From NCBI RefSeq assembly GCF_023204875.1, contig NZ_CP096247.1, positions 1,426,001 to 1,490,000 on the forward strand: 64,000 nt of DNA. Reading direction: 5' to 3'. The notes under the pieces are model-generated. The model searched no databases and was not told the DNA's origin. It saw nothing but the letters and a program-made list of their open reading frames with translations. The stretch comes from Prevotella sp. E15-22 (lineage in GTDB: Bacteria > Bacteroidota > Bacteroidia > Bacteroidales > Bacteroidaceae). A program made the translations under genes and the position numbers. Of the stretch, positions 1 to 9,077 are shown piece by piece. The number at the start of each line of letters is the position of its first letter. Within the stretch, counting starts at the first letter, position 1.

Positions 1-358
1 GGCGTGCAGCGTTGGCTGTTCTTGCCGATGCATAGGTCGCCGTCTTCATGCCAAAGAAACCTGCAAGTCCGCTAAAGAAGCCGCCCGTCAGGAAAGCAAA
101 AGGCACCCATGGGTTTTGAACTCCAAAGCCATAGGCCATGATTGAGAAGATGATGGCCAGGATGATAAAGACAATAAGTACTACCTTGTACTGCTGCTTC
201 AGATAAGCCATAGCGCCACGACGCACATGACCAGCAATTTCAATCATGCGAGGCGTGCCTTCATTGGCTTGCATCATACTACGGAAAAATGCCCATGCCA
301 TTAGCAAGGCGGTAACAGAGGCTACGGGAACGAGCCAGAATTCAAAAGGAATGGTCAT
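1..358 (-). CDS. hppA: Membrane-bound ion-translocating pyrophosphatase, N-terminal part (partial)
   Basis: Only the first ~119 residues lie in the window; the gene runs off the left edge. Reading from the ATG at 358 leftwards, the protein starts MTIPFEFWLVPVASV, then a transmembrane segment, MMQANEGTPRMIEIAGHV, a basic YLKQQYK stretch and two further hydrophobic segments. This matches the N-terminus of membrane pyrophosphatases, which couple PPi hydrolysis to H+ or Na+ pumping. Family knowledge suggests that Bacteroidetes members are K+-dependent Na+ pumps, but the residues that decide ion specificity and K+ dependence are outside the window. A TATATTTG promoter box lies 34 bases upstream. 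Confident on the family, unsure of the ion. Confidence 0.85.
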   Translation of the reverse strand, partial: MTIPFEFWLVPVASVTALLMAWAFFRSMMQANEGTPRMIEIAGHVRRGAMAYLKQQYKVVLIVFIILAIIFSIMAYGFGVQNPWVPFAFLTGGFFSGLAGFFGMKTATYASARTANAAR

Positions 359-391
359 AGTTTTATGTTTTAAGTTATTGTAATCTGCGTG

Positions 392-399
392 CAAATATA
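392..399 (-). promoter_or_regulatory. Putative -7 box for hppA
   Basis: TATATTTG on the minus strand fits the Bacteroidetes TAnnTTTG -7 consensus and sits 34 bases before the pyrophosphatase start. No clear -33 TTTG is visible at the usual spacing. Confidence 0.55.
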
Positions 400-443
400 C
401 AAAATTATTCTTAATGTGTTGCAGAATTGCGATAAAATATTTG

Positions 444-451
444 TAACTTTG
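444..451 (+). promoter_or_regulatory. Putative -7 box for the ATP-grasp-like gene
   Basis: TAACTTTG fits TAnnTTTG and lies 20 bases before the ATG at 472; a TTG at 419-421 is a possible -33 element with a slightly long spacer (22). It is divergent from the hppA promoter. Confidence 0.6.
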
Positions 452-471
452 CAAACAAAAGAATAATCTGA

Positions 472-1614
472 ATGATATTACACGTTTTTAATCCGGAACA
501 CGACATTGCACTTGCATCTAATCTAAGTAATTTTACGGCGCCACACGCTGGGCGTCAATTGCGTTATGACTTAGGCTTTCTGCCGGCTTTATGGGCTCAG
601 GAAGGTGATGCAGTATTGGTGGAAAACCCTGAACGTGCATCATTCGATTATCTCCGACTTGTTCAGTCTCTCAAGCGTCAATTGGGCGAAACAACGTGTT
701 TCCCCTATGGAAACAACTTGTTTCTACAAAGGAAACAACTTGTTTCTACAAAGGAAACAACTTGTTTCTATAAAGGAAACAAAGTGTTTCCTATATGCCA
801 ACAGGTTGAAACACGCAATGAACTAGATAAAATCCTACCTTGGGGCTGGGATAAAGCGCTGAAATTTCAGTTGAAGAAGAGTGGGGTGGACGATGTCTTG
901 TTGCCTTCTGACGAGCAATTGAATGATATTCGAAATCTTTCTCATCGCAGAACATCTGCAAAACTTCTGCCGATGTTGCGCCAAGAAGGAACCATAGGCG
1001 AGTCGTTCGAGTGTGTTACAGACCTCGAGATTGAAGAACTTCTGCGCCAATACGGCCGTCTGGTGATAAAGGCTCCCTGGTCGTCGAGTGGGCGAGGCTT
1101 GCGCTTTTTGGATTCAGAGCGTGCTCCACTGTCTATGCATGCTGGATGGATAAAGAATGTCCTTGCGGCGCAGGGGAGTGTGATGGCCGAACCTTTCTAT
1201 AACAAAGCGAAGGATTTTGGTATGGAATTCATGTGCCATGCTGACGGCAAGATTAGTTACGAAGGCCTTTCTTTGTTTCATACAGCTAATGGTGCGTATA
1301 TTGGTAACATATTGGCTACAGAGAATAGAAAACAAGAGATGATAAGTCATTATGTATCAATCGAATTACTTGAAAGTACAAAACAAATAGTTTGTGGTTG
1401 TCTTCCAACTATTCTGGGTGGAAAATATGTTGGCCCGTTTGGCATTGACATGATGATTGCCGACGGAAAGTTGCATCCGTGCGTAGAGATTAATATGCGT
1501 CGTACGATGGGACATGTGGCTCTGGCTATGTCGCCAAAAGATGATGATTTGGTTCGGGTTATGCGTATTGAGTATTCGGATGGAACATATAAAATGAAGA
1601 TTCAACGCCCATAG
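472..1614 (+). CDS. ATP-grasp-like conserved protein of unknown substrate
   Basis: 380 residues. The N-terminus MILHVFNPEHDIALASN looks like a conserved family signature. The second half has ATP-grasp features: R196-LVIKAP with K200 as a candidate ATP-binding lysine, a glycine/serine loop (WSSSGRG), and C337-VEINMR, where E339, N341 and R343 resemble the Mg2+/phosphate-binding end of ATP-grasp ligases. A carboxylate-amine ligase activity is therefore plausible, but no substrate can be named. Residues ~72-108 are encoded by five 22-bp repeats and look like an insert (low-complexity ETTCF, GNNLF, RKQLV, KETTCF, GNKVF). The gene is monocistronic with its own promoter. Confident that it is coding, moderate on the fold. 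Confidence 0.75.
   Translation: MILHVFNPEHDIALASNLSNFTAPHAGRQLRYDLGFLPALWAQEGDAVLVENPERASFDYLRLVQSLKRQLGETTCFPYGNNLFLQRKQLVSTKETTCFYKGNKVFPICQQVETRNELDKILPWGWDKALKFQLKKSGVDDVLLPSDEQLNDIRNLSHRRTSAKLLPMLRQEGTIGESFECVTDLEIEELLRQYGRLVIKAPWSSSGRGLRFLDSERAPLSMHAGWIKNVLAAQGSVMAEPFYNKAKDFGMEFMCHADGKISYEGLSLFHTANGAYIGNILATENRKQEMISHYVSIELLESTKQIVCGCLPTILGGKYVGPFGIDMMIADGKLHPCVEINMRRTMGHVALAMSPKDDDLVRVMRIEYSDGTYKMKIQRP
687..796 (+). repeat. Five tandem 22-bp palindromic repeats inside a coding region
   Basis: Units at 687-708, 709-730, 731-752, 753-774 and 775-796. The core is GGAAACAACTTGTTTC followed by TACAAA. Units 2 and 3 are identical, unit 4 differs by one base, and units 1 and 5 are diverged. 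Each core contains GAAACAA-C-TTGTTTC, an inverted repeat with 7-bp arms. Since 22 is not a multiple of 3, successive units are read in different frames, yet none introduces a stop in the frame of the host gene. Confidence 0.95.
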
Positions 1615-1692
1615 TCCACATTATTATATTATAGTTTTTGGTTTGTATAATCCGTGTGGTGTGCGTACACGGAAAAATATTTGCGTATTCTC

Positions 1693-1723
1693 TTGCACAG
1701 ATGTAAAATATTGCTTATCTTTG
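1693..1723 (+). promoter_or_regulatory. Promoter of mutAB
   Basis: TTG (1693-1695), 20 bases, TATCTTTG (1716-1723). Transcription would start near 1730, leaving ~37 bases of leader before mutA. That is too short for a cobalamin riboswitch, so this B12-dependent enzyme does not appear to be controlled by one here. Confidence 0.7.
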
Positions 1724-1766
1724 TCGCAAGAACTAAAAACTTATATAAATAATACGACTTAAAACT

Positions 1767-3629
1767 ATGGCAAACAAAGAAAAACTCTTTACCGAGTTCA
1801 CAGCGCCGACCAAACAGGAATGGCTCGACAAGATTGAGGTCGACCTAAAAGGTGCCGACTTCCAGAAACGCTTGGTATGGAGAACAAATGAAGGTTTTAA
1901 TGTACAGCCCTTCTATCGCCGTGAAGACTTGGCGAACTTGAAGACACCAGATGCTTTGCCTGGTGAGTTTCCATTTGTACGTGGCAATAAGAAGGACTCC
2001 AACGAGTGGTACGTCCGTCAGAATATCGAGGCTAGCGACCCTAAGGCTGCCAATGAAAAGGCGCTCGATATACTGAATAAGGGTATCGACTCCTTAGGAT
2101 TTAAGATCCCAGGCAATATGGTGTCGATGGATACAGTCGAGACGCTACTCGATGGTATCTATTGTGAGTGTGTTGAGTTGAATTTCTCAACTTGTCAGCG
2201 CCATTCGCTTGAATTGGCAGAGATTCTGAAGACCTATTGGCAGAAGAAGGGATACGACAAGGAAAAGATCGTTGGCTCCATAGAGTGGGACCCCATGAAA
2301 AAGATGGTGCTCAAAGGCAAGGATGTTTCGCCTATCTTGGCATTCGGACCTAAGTTGGCCGAGTCGCTCAAGGATTATCCACACTTCCGTGGCATCGTGG
2401 TACATAGTGATGCCCTCAATAATGCTGGTGCTTATATCGTGCAGGAGCTGGGTTATGCTCTGGCTTGGGGTAATGAGTATCTGCAACAGCTGACTGATGC
2501 AGGTGTTGATGTTGATACCGCTGCGAAGACCATCAAGTTTAATATGGGCGTCAGCGAGAACTACTTTATGGAGATTGCCAAGTTCCGTGCTGCTCGTCTG
2601 TTGTGGGCTCAGATTGTTAAGCAGTACGAGCCAAAATGCGACTGCGCTTGCAAGATGATCATCAACGCTACTACCTCTACTTATAACCAGACGCTGTTCG
2701 ACAGCTATGTAAACCTGTTGCGTTCGCAGACCGAGGCTATGAGTGCTGCACTGGGAAGTGTTCATTCAATGGTTGTTACACCGTTTGATGCTCCTTACGA
2801 GGAGACTACCGACTTTTCAGAGCGTATCGCTCGCAACCAGCAGCTGCTGATTAAGGAGGAGAGCCACTTCGACCGTATCGTCGACCCTTCAGCTGGTTCG
2901 TACTATATCGAGCACCTTACTGATGCGTTGGCTACTGAGGCATGGAAGATATTCCTGAAGGTAGAAGATGAGGGAGGCTTCCTCGCAGCTATCAAGGCTG
3001 GCACTATTCAGGATGATATCAATGCCACCAATATGAAGCGTCATGGCGATGCTGCTAAACGTAAGGAGTTCCTGCTGGGCACCAACCAGTTCCCTAACTT
3101 CACAGAGAAGAGCGAGGGCAAGCGCGCCTACAAGCAGAACTTTGGTTGCGGCGGCGTGCACCATCATGGTGAGGAGAGTGTGCCATTCAAAGCTATCGAG
3201 AGTACTCGTCTGGCTGCTGACTTCGAAGATCTCCGTATCCATACAGAGGAAACCAAGGTGCCTACTGCTTTCATGCTGACCATCGGCAATCTGGCCATGC
3301 GTCAGGCTCGTGCACAGTTCTCGTGCAACTTCCTAGCTTGCGCTGGATATAAGGTGATTGACAACCTCGGATTCAAGACCGTTGAGGAGGGTGTTGATGC
3401 TGCTCTCGAGGCCAATGCCGATATCATTGTTATCTGCTCGAGCGACGATGAGTATGCTGAGTACGCTATCCCTGCATTTAAGTACTTGAATGGTCGTGCC
3501 ATGTTTGTTGTGGCTGGTGCGCCTGCTTGCATGGAGGACCTTAAGGCTGCTGGCATCGAGAACTTTGTTCACGTGAAGTGCAACGTGCTTGAGACTTTGA
3601 AAGAATATAATCAGAAACTTGGTATTTAA
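1767..3629 (+). CDS. mutA: Methylmalonyl-CoA mutase, small (beta) subunit
   Basis: 620 residues, the usual length for MutA. It partners MutB to interconvert succinyl-CoA and (R)-methylmalonyl-CoA, the carbon rearrangement on the succinate-to-propionate route. The N-terminal part (FTEFTAPTKQEWLDKIEVDLKGADFQ) and the TIM-barrel region (FDRIVDPSAGSYYIEHLT) resemble the catalytic subunit. The C-terminal cobalamin-fold region lacks the DxHxxG cobalt-ligand motif, as expected for the non-catalytic subunit. The ATG at 1767 has no Shine-Dalgarno sequence, as for most first genes of operons in this window. mutB follows after 19 bases. Confidence 0.97.
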   Translation: MANKEKLFTEFTAPTKQEWLDKIEVDLKGADFQKRLVWRTNEGFNVQPFYRREDLANLKTPDALPGEFPFVRGNKKDSNEWYVRQNIEASDPKAANEKALDILNKGIDSLGFKIPGNMVSMDTVETLLDGIYCECVELNFSTCQRHSLELAEILKTYWQKKGYDKEKIVGSIEWDPMKKMVLKGKDVSPILAFGPKLAESLKDYPHFRGIVVHSDALNNAGAYIVQELGYALAWGNEYLQQLTDAGVDVDTAAKTIKFNMGVSENYFMEIAKFRAARLLWAQIVKQYEPKCDCACKMIINATTSTYNQTLFDSYVNLLRSQTEAMSAALGSVHSMVVTPFDAPYEETTDFSERIARNQQLLIKEESHFDRIVDPSAGSYYIEHLTDALATEAWKIFLKVEDEGGFLAAIKAGTIQDDINATNMKRHGDAAKRKEFLLGTNQFPNFTEKSEGKRAYKQNFGCGGVHHHGEESVPFKAIESTRLAADFEDLRIHTEETKVPTAFMLTIGNLAMRQARAQFSCNFLACAGYKVIDNLGFKTVEEGVDAALEANADIIVICSSDDEYAEYAIPAFKYLNGRAMFVVAGAPACMEDLKAAGIENFVHVKCNVLETLKEYNQKLGI

Positions 3630-3648
3630 AGAATAGGAGACTTGAATT

Positions 3649-5814
3649 ATGCGTAAACAGTTTAAAGATATTGATATCTATGCAGGCATCAAGGCTCAGG
3701 ATGGTGCCAAGTGGATTAAAGACAATCATATTGAGGCCAACTGGAAAACCCCAGAGCATATCGAGGTTCGTCCGGTTTATACAAAGGAAGACCTTGAGGG
3801 TATGGAGCACCTCGACTTTACAGCTGGTATTCCTCCATATCTGCGTGGTCCGTATTCGATGATGTATCCTTTCAAGCCTTGGACCATCCGTCAGTATGCC
3901 GGATTCTCAACGGCTGAGGAGTCAAATGCCTTCTATCGTCGTAACCTGGCTTCTGGCCAGAAGGGTCTTTCTGTAGCCTTCGACCTTCCAACACACCGTG
4001 GTTACGACCCAGATAACGCTCGTGTAGTGGGCGATGTTGGTAAGGCTGGTGTAAGTATCTGTAACGAGGAGAACATGAAGGTGCTCTTCTCAGGCATCCC
4101 CTTGAACAAGATGTCTGTATCAATGACCATGAACGGTGCCGTGCTGCCTATCCTGGCATTCTATATCGTAGCAGGTCTGGAGCAGGGCGCTCAGCTCGAG
4201 GAGATGGCAGGAACCATTCAGAACGATATCCTGAAGGAGTTCATGGTGCGTAACACCTATATCTACCCACCTGCATTCTCTATGAAGATTATCGCTGATA
4301 TCTTCGAGTACACCTCGCAGAAGATGCCGAAGTTCAACTCAATCTCTATCTCAGGTTATCACATGCAGGAGGCTGGTGCTACAGCTGATATCGAGCTTGC
4401 TTATACCTTGGCCGATGGTATGGACTACCTGCGTACAGGTGTGAATGCTGGTATCGATGTGGATGCTTTCGCACCTCGTCTCAGCTTCTTCTGGGCTATC
4501 GGTATGAACCACTTTATGGAAATAGCAAAAATGCGTGCTGGCCGACTGCTGTGGGCTAAGATTGTGAAAAGCTTCGGCGCCAAGAATCCTAAGTCGCTGG
4601 CCCTGCGTACCCACTCACAGACATCAGGTTGGTCGCTCACTGAGCAGGACCCATTCAACAACGTGGGTCGTACCTGTATTGAGGCTATGGCTGCTGTGCT
4701 GGGTCACACCCAGTCGCTGCATACCAATGCGCTTGATGAGGCTATTGCTTTGCCTACTGATTTTTCGGCTCGTATTGCTCGTAACACGCAGATTTATATC
4801 CAAAACGAGACGAAGGTGTGCAAGCAGATTGACCCATGGGCTGGTTCGTATTATGTTGAGACCCTGACCAACGAACTGGTTCACAAGGCTTGGGAACATA
4901 TTCAGGAAATCGAAAAGCTGGGCGGTATGGCCAAGGCCATCGAGACTGGTCTGCCTAAGATGCGTATCGAGGAGGCTGCAGCCCGTACTCAGGCTCGTAT
5001 CGATAGTGGTGTTCAGACCATTGTTGGCACCAACAAGTACCGCTTGGAGCACGAGGATCCTATCGATATCCTTGAAGTGGACAATACAGCAGTTCGCAAG
5101 CAGCAGGAGGAGAGCCTTGCTCAGGTTCGCTCTACCCGCGATGAGGCTGCTTGTCAGGCAGCCCTCAAGGCTATCACTGATTGTGTGCGCGACTTCAAGG
5201 AGGGACGCAAGAGCGAGAACAACCTGCTTGATCTGGCTGTAAAAGCTGCTCAGCTGCGTTGTACTCTTGGCGAAATTTCAGATGCCTGCGAAGAGATCGT
5301 AGGTCGTTATAAAGCAGTAATCAGAACAATTTCAGGCGTGTATAGTTCAGAATCTAAGAACGATAAGGACTTTGAGGAGGCGAAGCGCCTTACCGATGAG
5401 TTCGCTGAGAAGGAAGGTCGTCGTCCACGCATCTTCGTTGCCAAGATGGGACAGGATGGTCACGACCGTGGTGCAAAAGTAGTGGCAACAGGTTATGCCG
5501 ACTGTGGTTTCGACGTGGATATGGGACCGCTGTTCCAGACTCCAGAAGAGGCTGCGCGTCAGGCTGTTGAGAACGATGTGCACATTGTGGGTGCTTCGTC
5601 GCTCGCTGCTGGTCACAAGACACTGATTCCTCAGCTTATCGAGGAACTGAAGAAGTTGGGCCGCGAGGATATCATGGTAACAGCAGGAGGTGTTATTCCT
5701 GCTCAAGATTACGACTTCCTATACAAGGCAGGTGTGGCATGTATCTTCGGTCCTGGCACTCCGATACCGTATTCGGCCATCCAAATGATGAAGATCCTGC
5801 TCGATAAGGAGTGA
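3649..5814 (+). CDS. mutB: Methylmalonyl-CoA mutase, large (alpha, catalytic) subunit
   Basis: 721 residues. The substrate-binding TIM barrel fills the first ~560 residues ([21 protein letters not shown], then [25 protein letters not shown]). The C-terminal B12-binding domain carries D603-G-H605-D-R-G608, the DxHxxG motif in which the histidine coordinates cobalt of adenosylcobalamin, followed by [20 protein letters not shown] and a GGVIPAQDY loop. AGGAGA lies 9 bases before the ATG, a visible ribosome-binding site in an internal operon gene. A strong bidirectional terminator follows. No meaB or methylmalonyl-CoA epimerase gene is adjacent in the window. Confidence 0.98.
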   Translation: MRKQFKDIDIYAGIKAQDGAKWIKDNHIEANWKTPEHIEVRPVYTKEDLEGMEHLDFTAGIPPYLRGPYSMMYPFKPWTIRQYAGFSTAEESNAFYRRNLASGQKGLSVAFDLPTHRGYDPDNARVVGDVGKAGVSICNEENMKVLFSGIPLNKMSVSMTMNGAVLPILAFYIVAGLEQGAQLEEMAGTIQNDILKEFMVRNTYIYPPAFSMKIIADIFEYTSQKMPKFNSISISGYHMQEAGATADIELAYTLADGMDYLRTGVNAGIDVDAFAPRLSFFWAIGMNHFMEIAKMRAGRLLWAKIVKSFGAKNPKSLALRTHSQTSGWSLTEQDPFNNVGRTCIEAMAAVLGHTQSLHTNALDEAIALPTDFSARIARNTQIYIQNETKVCKQIDPWAGSYYVETLTNELVHKAWEHIQEIEKLGGMAKAIETGLPKMRIEEAAARTQARIDSGVQTIVGTNKYRLEHEDPIDILEVDNTAVRKQQEESLAQVRSTRDEAACQAALKAITDCVRDFKEGRKSENNLLDLAVKAAQLRCTLGEISDACEEIVGRYKAVIRTISGVYSSESKNDKDFEEAKRLTDEFAEKEGRRPRIFVAKMGQDGHDRGAKVVATGYADCGFDVDMGPLFQTPEEAARQAVENDVHIVGASSLAAGHKTLIPQLIEELKKLGREDIMVTAGGVIPAQDYDFLYKAGVACIFGPGTPIPYSAIQMMKILLDKE

Positions 5815-5822
5815 GTTCAATA

Positions 5823-5868
5823 ATAAAAGATAGCGGGTGTATATTAAATACATCCGCTATCTTTTATT
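5823..5868. terminator. Bidirectional terminator between mutB and the small secreted-protein gene
   Basis: Arms 5823-5843 and 5848-5868 (AATAAAAGATAGCGGGTGTAT and its complement with one G-U pair), with A-rich and T-rich ends on both sides, so it can serve both converging genes. Confidence 0.85.
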
Positions 5869-5891
5869 TCTGGGGGATTAAATAAATAGTC

Positions 5892-6350
5892 TTATTCAAT
5901 CTCTTTTGTATCTTCATATACTTTAGACATGTCGATTGTCGTAAACAGAAAATCCTGATCGTTCAGGTATCTAACATCAAAGTGGATTTTTCCATCCTTT
6001 GATTGTGTGTATAGCTTCTTCATTTTGAGGAATTTCTTCTCGAGTTTAGAACGATTCTTATGAGCAACAACGATGCATGTGCGATTCGTTTGGCCTTGTG
6101 TCATCAAGTAGTTACGTAATTGCTGAGAGTATAGATGACGAACGTCCAGCTCTTTGTGGCCTTTTTCTACCCAAACGTTGTTAAGTTCTTGTACGTTGGT
6201 AAAATAAACGATTGAGTCGTTGAACGAGGCTGCCATTCCGTATATATACATCTTGGGGATAGTAACCTTCCTTGCGCTTATCGTTGTTGCAGCACCGAGG
6301 CCTACAAGAACAAAAAGGATAAATACAATCTTTTTCAATTTCTTATTCAT
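5892..6350 (-). CDS. Small exported protein of unknown function downstream of rpoD
   Basis: 152 residues. The lysine-rich start MNKKLKK, a hydrophobic core (IVFILFVLVGLGAATTIS) and a possible cleavage site near SARKV suggest a Sec signal peptide or N-terminal anchor. The mature part has no cysteine pair and no motif I recognise; it is mixed charged (NRSKLEKKFLKMKKLYTQSKDGKIHFDVRYL) and probably a small alpha/beta domain. It starts 18 bases after the rpoD stop on the same strand and lacks an obvious promoter, so it is probably co-transcribed with the primary sigma factor. Coding is likely; function unknown. Confidence 0.75.
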   Translation of the reverse strand: MNKKLKKIVFILFVLVGLGAATTISARKVTIPKMYIYGMAASFNDSIVYFTNVQELNNVWVEKGHKELDVRHLYSQQLRNYLMTQGQTNRTCIVVAHKNRSKLEKKFLKMKKLYTQSKDGKIHFDVRYLNDQDFLFTTIDMSKVYEDTKEIE

Positions 6351-6368
6351 TTTAATTATTTTCTTTTC

Positions 6369-7232
6369 TTATTGCCCCAGGTATGATTTCAACAACTTGT
6401 TGTTTGTTGTCGTGCGAAGTCGCCTGATGGCTTTCTCTTTTATCTGTCGAACACGTTCGCGAGTCAGATGATATTTTGTGCCTATCTCATCGAGTGTCAT
6501 TTCTGGTTGATTGATGCCAAAGAATGCTTCGATAATATTGCGTTCGCGTTCGTTAAGTCCCTCAAGGGCTTTGTTGATTTCTTGTCTTAAGGACTCGATA
6601 AATAGTTGCTTGTCAGCGGCTGGTGCATCGTTGTTAATCAACACATCAAGTAGCGTATTCTCATCACTGTCAGTAAATGGGGCGTCTACTGATACATGTT
6701 TGCCGTTGATGTTGATAGCTTCGTCAATCTTGTCTTCTGGCAAATCGATTCGTTCGGATAATTCTTCAACGGATGGCTTTCGCTCATACTCTTGCTCGAA
6801 ACGATTAAGCAGCCGGTTAATCTTGTTAACAGAGCCCACTTGGTTCAGAGGGAGTCGTACGATTCTGCTTTGTTCAGCAATAGCCTGAAGAATGGATTGT
6901 CTGATCCACCATACAGCATATGATATAAATTTAAACCCACGTGTCTCGTCGAATTTTTCGGCAGCCTTAATAAGGCCGAGATTGCCCTCGTTGATTAAAT
7001 CAGAAAGGGACAATCCTTGGTTCTGGTACTGCTTGGCCACGCTTACCACAAATCTGAGGTTAGCTTTGGTCAGTCGTTCAAGAGCTTTTTGGTCGCCTTT
7101 ACGTATTTTAGCAGCCAATTCAACTTCTTCCTCAATAGAGATTAATTCTTCTTTGCCAATCTCCTGGAGGTACTTCTCGAGAGCTTCACTCTCGCGGTTG
7201 GTAATAGATTTGGTAATCTTTAACTGTCTCAT
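6369..7232 (-). CDS. rpoD: Primary RNA polymerase sigma factor (sigma-70 family, Bacteroidetes type)
   Basis: 287 residues from the ATG at 7232 ([26 protein letters not shown]). An in-frame ATG at 7265 lies inside the -7 box, so it cannot be the start. Region 1.2 is followed by region 2 ([29 protein letters not shown], then [19 protein letters not shown]), region 3 ([15 protein letters not shown]) and region 4 with the HTH ([29 protein letters not shown]). There is no region 1.1 or long non-conserved insert, as in Bacteroides RpoD. This sigma factor should read the TTTG/TAnnTTTG promoters seen throughout the window. Confidence 0.97.
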   Translation of the reverse strand: MRQLKITKSITNRESEALEKYLQEIGKEELISIEEEVELAAKIRKGDQKALERLTKANLRFVVSVAKQYQNQGLSLSDLINEGNLGLIKAAEKFDETRGFKFISYAVWWIRQSILQAIAEQSRIVRLPLNQVGSVNKINRLLNRFEQEYERKPSVEELSERIDLPEDKIDEAININGKHVSVDAPFTDSDENTLLDVLINNDAPAADKQLFIESLRQEINKALEGLNERERNIIEAFFGINQPEMTLDEIGTKYHLTRERVRQIKEKAIRRLRTTTNNKLLKSYLGQ

Positions 7233-7262
7233 TATGGGTTGTAGTTTACAGTCATATATTTG

Positions 7263-7294
7263 CAAAGGTAATGCAAATTTGTGAAACGACCAAA
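7263..7294 (-). promoter_or_regulatory. Promoter of rpoD
   Basis: Minus-strand TTTG (7294-7291), 20 bases, TACCTTTG (7270-7263): a full match to the Bacteroidetes consensus. The -33 TTTG is the last part of the T-tract that ends the htrA terminator hairpin, so the two signals share bases. Confidence 0.85.
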
Positions 7295-7300
7295 AAAAAA

Positions 7301-7332
7301 CGCAGATTCTTGCAAGATATCAAGAATCTGCG
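7301..7332. terminator. Terminator downstream of htrA
   Basis: Perfect 12-bp stem (CGCAGATTCTTG at 7301-7312, complement at 7321-7332) with an 8-base loop. On the minus strand it is followed by nine T residues. A T-tract on the plus strand makes it potentially bidirectional. Confidence 0.9.
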
Positions 7333-7342
7333 CCTTTTTTTA

Positions 7343-8839
7343 TTAGTCATTTTGTAATTGTACAACAAAATATCCACGTTTTCCTGTGGGGAAAATTCCC
7401 TTTATTATGAGAACAGGCTCTTTTGATGTTGATACTTCTTTCACTATTTCCTGCAGATCATCGATGGTCTTCATTGCTTCGTCGTTAATGCGTTGGATGA
7501 TGAACCCTTTAGGTACGCCAGCCTCTTTCATTTTGCCGCCGTTGACCTTAATGACTTCCAGTCCGTATGAAATCTCAAGTTGCTCCTTCTGCGCCTTGTT
7601 AATCTCGCGGAAATCGGCACCTAGTACGTCGAGATCGGCATTCTTAACTACCTTGGTATTGCCTTGTTCGTTACGTAGTGTAACAATCTTAGTTTGCTTC
7701 TTTTTATTGTGCAAATAAGTAAGTGTTATCTTATCACCAGGACGTTTTTGGGCGATGATGCCTGAGAGGTCGCCAAACTTCGTTACTTTCTGGCCGTCGA
7801 CTTCGGTGATAATGTCGCCCTTTTCGATACCAGCCTCAGACGCAGCACTGCCGTCAACGACTTCACCCACATAGATGCCTTCCATTGTGCCATAGTCGGT
7901 GGCTTCTTTACCTTCTTCCTTCTCCAGGTCCACCTGGGTCTTGACATCGCGTCCACTGATACCAATCATAGCACGTTGTACGGTGCCAAATTTCTTAAGG
8001 TCCTCAACTACCTTATTCATCATCGTCGTAGGGATGGCGAAACCGTAACCACTGTATGAGCCAGTCTGTGAATAGAGCATGGCGTTGATGCCTACAAGCT
8101 CACCGTTGGTGTTGACCAGTGCACCACCTGAGTTGCCTGCATTAATAGCAGCATCCGTCTGGATAAAACTTTCCACGCCGTTGGCTCCCAGTGTACGTGC
8201 TTTGGCTGAGATAATACCAGCTGTTACCGTATTGTTTAATCCAAGTGGATTGCCGATGGCCAGTACCCATTCGCCCACCTTTACGTTGTCGCTGTTGGCG
8301 ATTCGAATAGCAGGAAGGTTCTTACCGTCAATCTTAATCAGAGCTAGGTCTGTCGTTTTGTCGGTTCCGATAATGCGTGCAGAATATTCTTTGTTGTCGT
8401 GCAGCGTCACTGTCAATTCGTCAGCACCATCCACAACATGGTTGTTTGTTACGATATAACCATCGGCCGAGATGATGACACCTGAACCCGTGGCGGTGCG
8501 CTTAGGTGTTTGTACCTGCTGTCTGCGTGTACCCCCCTGTCCGCGCTGACCGCGTCCGAAGAATCCTCCAAAAGGATCACTGAAGAAATCGTCGAAGGGA
8601 TCACTCTGAACCTCAACGGTCTGGATCTTTGAGTTCTGCACATATTTTATATGTACTACTGTTGGCAGAGCTTTTTCTGCTGCATAAGTTAGGTCTACAG
8701 GCTGTACTGCTGTAGCTACTGACATTTCCTGAACTTCCGGTTCTTTTGGTTCTGCTTTAATTTCGCAGAACGTTGCTACCGAGAAAACAATGGCAGTCAC
8801 ACTCAGTGCGGATACTGCATAGTTACCAATCTTTTTCAT
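7343..8839 (-). CDS. Periplasmic HtrA/DegQ-type serine endoprotease
   Basis: 498 residues. The N-terminal hydrophobic segment (YAVSALSVTAIVFSVATF) acts as a signal or anchor. The trypsin-like domain has the full triad: H134 (TNNHVV), D164 (TTDLALIK) and S237 (GNSGG). A Phe/Gly/Asp-rich loop (DPFDDFFSDPFGGFFGRG, residues 81-97) precedes it, like the regulatory LA loop of DegP. Two PDZ domains follow (residues ~275-385, containing GIEKGDIITEVDG, and ~400-495, containing AGVPKGFIIQRIND). It should degrade or refold damaged envelope proteins. It has its own promoter and terminator. DegP and DegQ cannot be told apart from sequence alone. Confidence 0.95.
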   Translation of the reverse strand: MKKIGNYAVSALSVTAIVFSVATFCEIKAEPKEPEVQEMSVATAVQPVDLTYAAEKALPTVVHIKYVQNSKIQTVEVQSDPFDDFFSDPFGGFFGRGQRGQGGTRRQQVQTPKRTATGSGVIISADGYIVTNNHVVDGADELTVTLHDNKEYSARIIGTDKTTDLALIKIDGKNLPAIRIANSDNVKVGEWVLAIGNPLGLNNTVTAGIISAKARTLGANGVESFIQTDAAINAGNSGGALVNTNGELVGINAMLYSQTGSYSGYGFAIPTTMMNKVVEDLKKFGTVQRAMIGISGRDVKTQVDLEKEEGKEATDYGTMEGIYVGEVVDGSAASEAGIEKGDIITEVDGQKVTKFGDLSGIIAQKRPGDKITLTYLHNKKKQTKIVTLRNEQGNTKVVKNADLDVLGADFREINKAQKEQLEISYGLEVIKVNGGKMKEAGVPKGFIIQRINDEAMKTIDDLQEIVKEVSTSKEPVLIIKGIFPTGKRGYFVVQLQND

Positions 8840-8892
8840 ATTCTTATTGTTGTTGTATGTTAAAATATCAATTTCGTTTTATTCTTTTGATG

Positions 8893-8900
8893 CAAATATA
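8893..8900 (-). promoter_or_regulatory. Putative -7 box for the HtrA gene
   Basis: TATATTTG on the minus strand, 53 bases before the ATG. The -33 element is weak (a TTG with a 22-base spacer). Confidence 0.5.
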
Positions 8901-9063
8901 TGTTCAAAGTTTATGAAACTGACAATATGTCGGTATTTTTTCTCTCATTTTAACATTTAACTTCCTTTGTTTAAAATCTGTTTGCGTCTAGACCTTTGTT
9001 TTTTACATTCGTTTAATGAATTAAAATAAGATAAAATTTTTAGCATAATTGAAAATAAAATCG

Positions 9064-9071
9064 TACCTTTG
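9064..9071 (+). promoter_or_regulatory. Promoter -7 box of the RNase P RNA gene
   Basis: TACCTTTG ends seven bases before the first paired base of the RNA (9078), the normal -7 to start distance. The -33 region is T-rich without an exact TTTG. Confidence 0.75.
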
Positions 9072-9077
9072 CACACT

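Noticed and set aside
687..796. CRISPR-like array
   Set aside because: The repeats are contiguous without unique spacers, 22 bp long, lie within a gene, and no cas gene is near.
605..826. Alternative frame reading through the tandem repeats
   Set aside because: It shares the repeat region but has no conserved sequence outside it; the 472-1614 frame covers the ATP-grasp motifs.
1652..1672. Terminator after the ATP-grasp-like gene
   Set aside because: Only a 6-bp stem, and it is followed by A rather than T residues on the coding strand.
1615..1766. Cobalamin riboswitch before mutAB
   Set aside because: The predicted leader is ~37 bases and no B12-box sequence is visible.
2187..2765. 192-codon open frame antisense to mutA
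   Set aside because: It mirrors the codon usage of a well-supported gene and has no recognisable motif or promoter.
3872..4123. 83-codon open frame antisense to mutB
   Set aside because: Shadow of mutB codon structure with no independent support.
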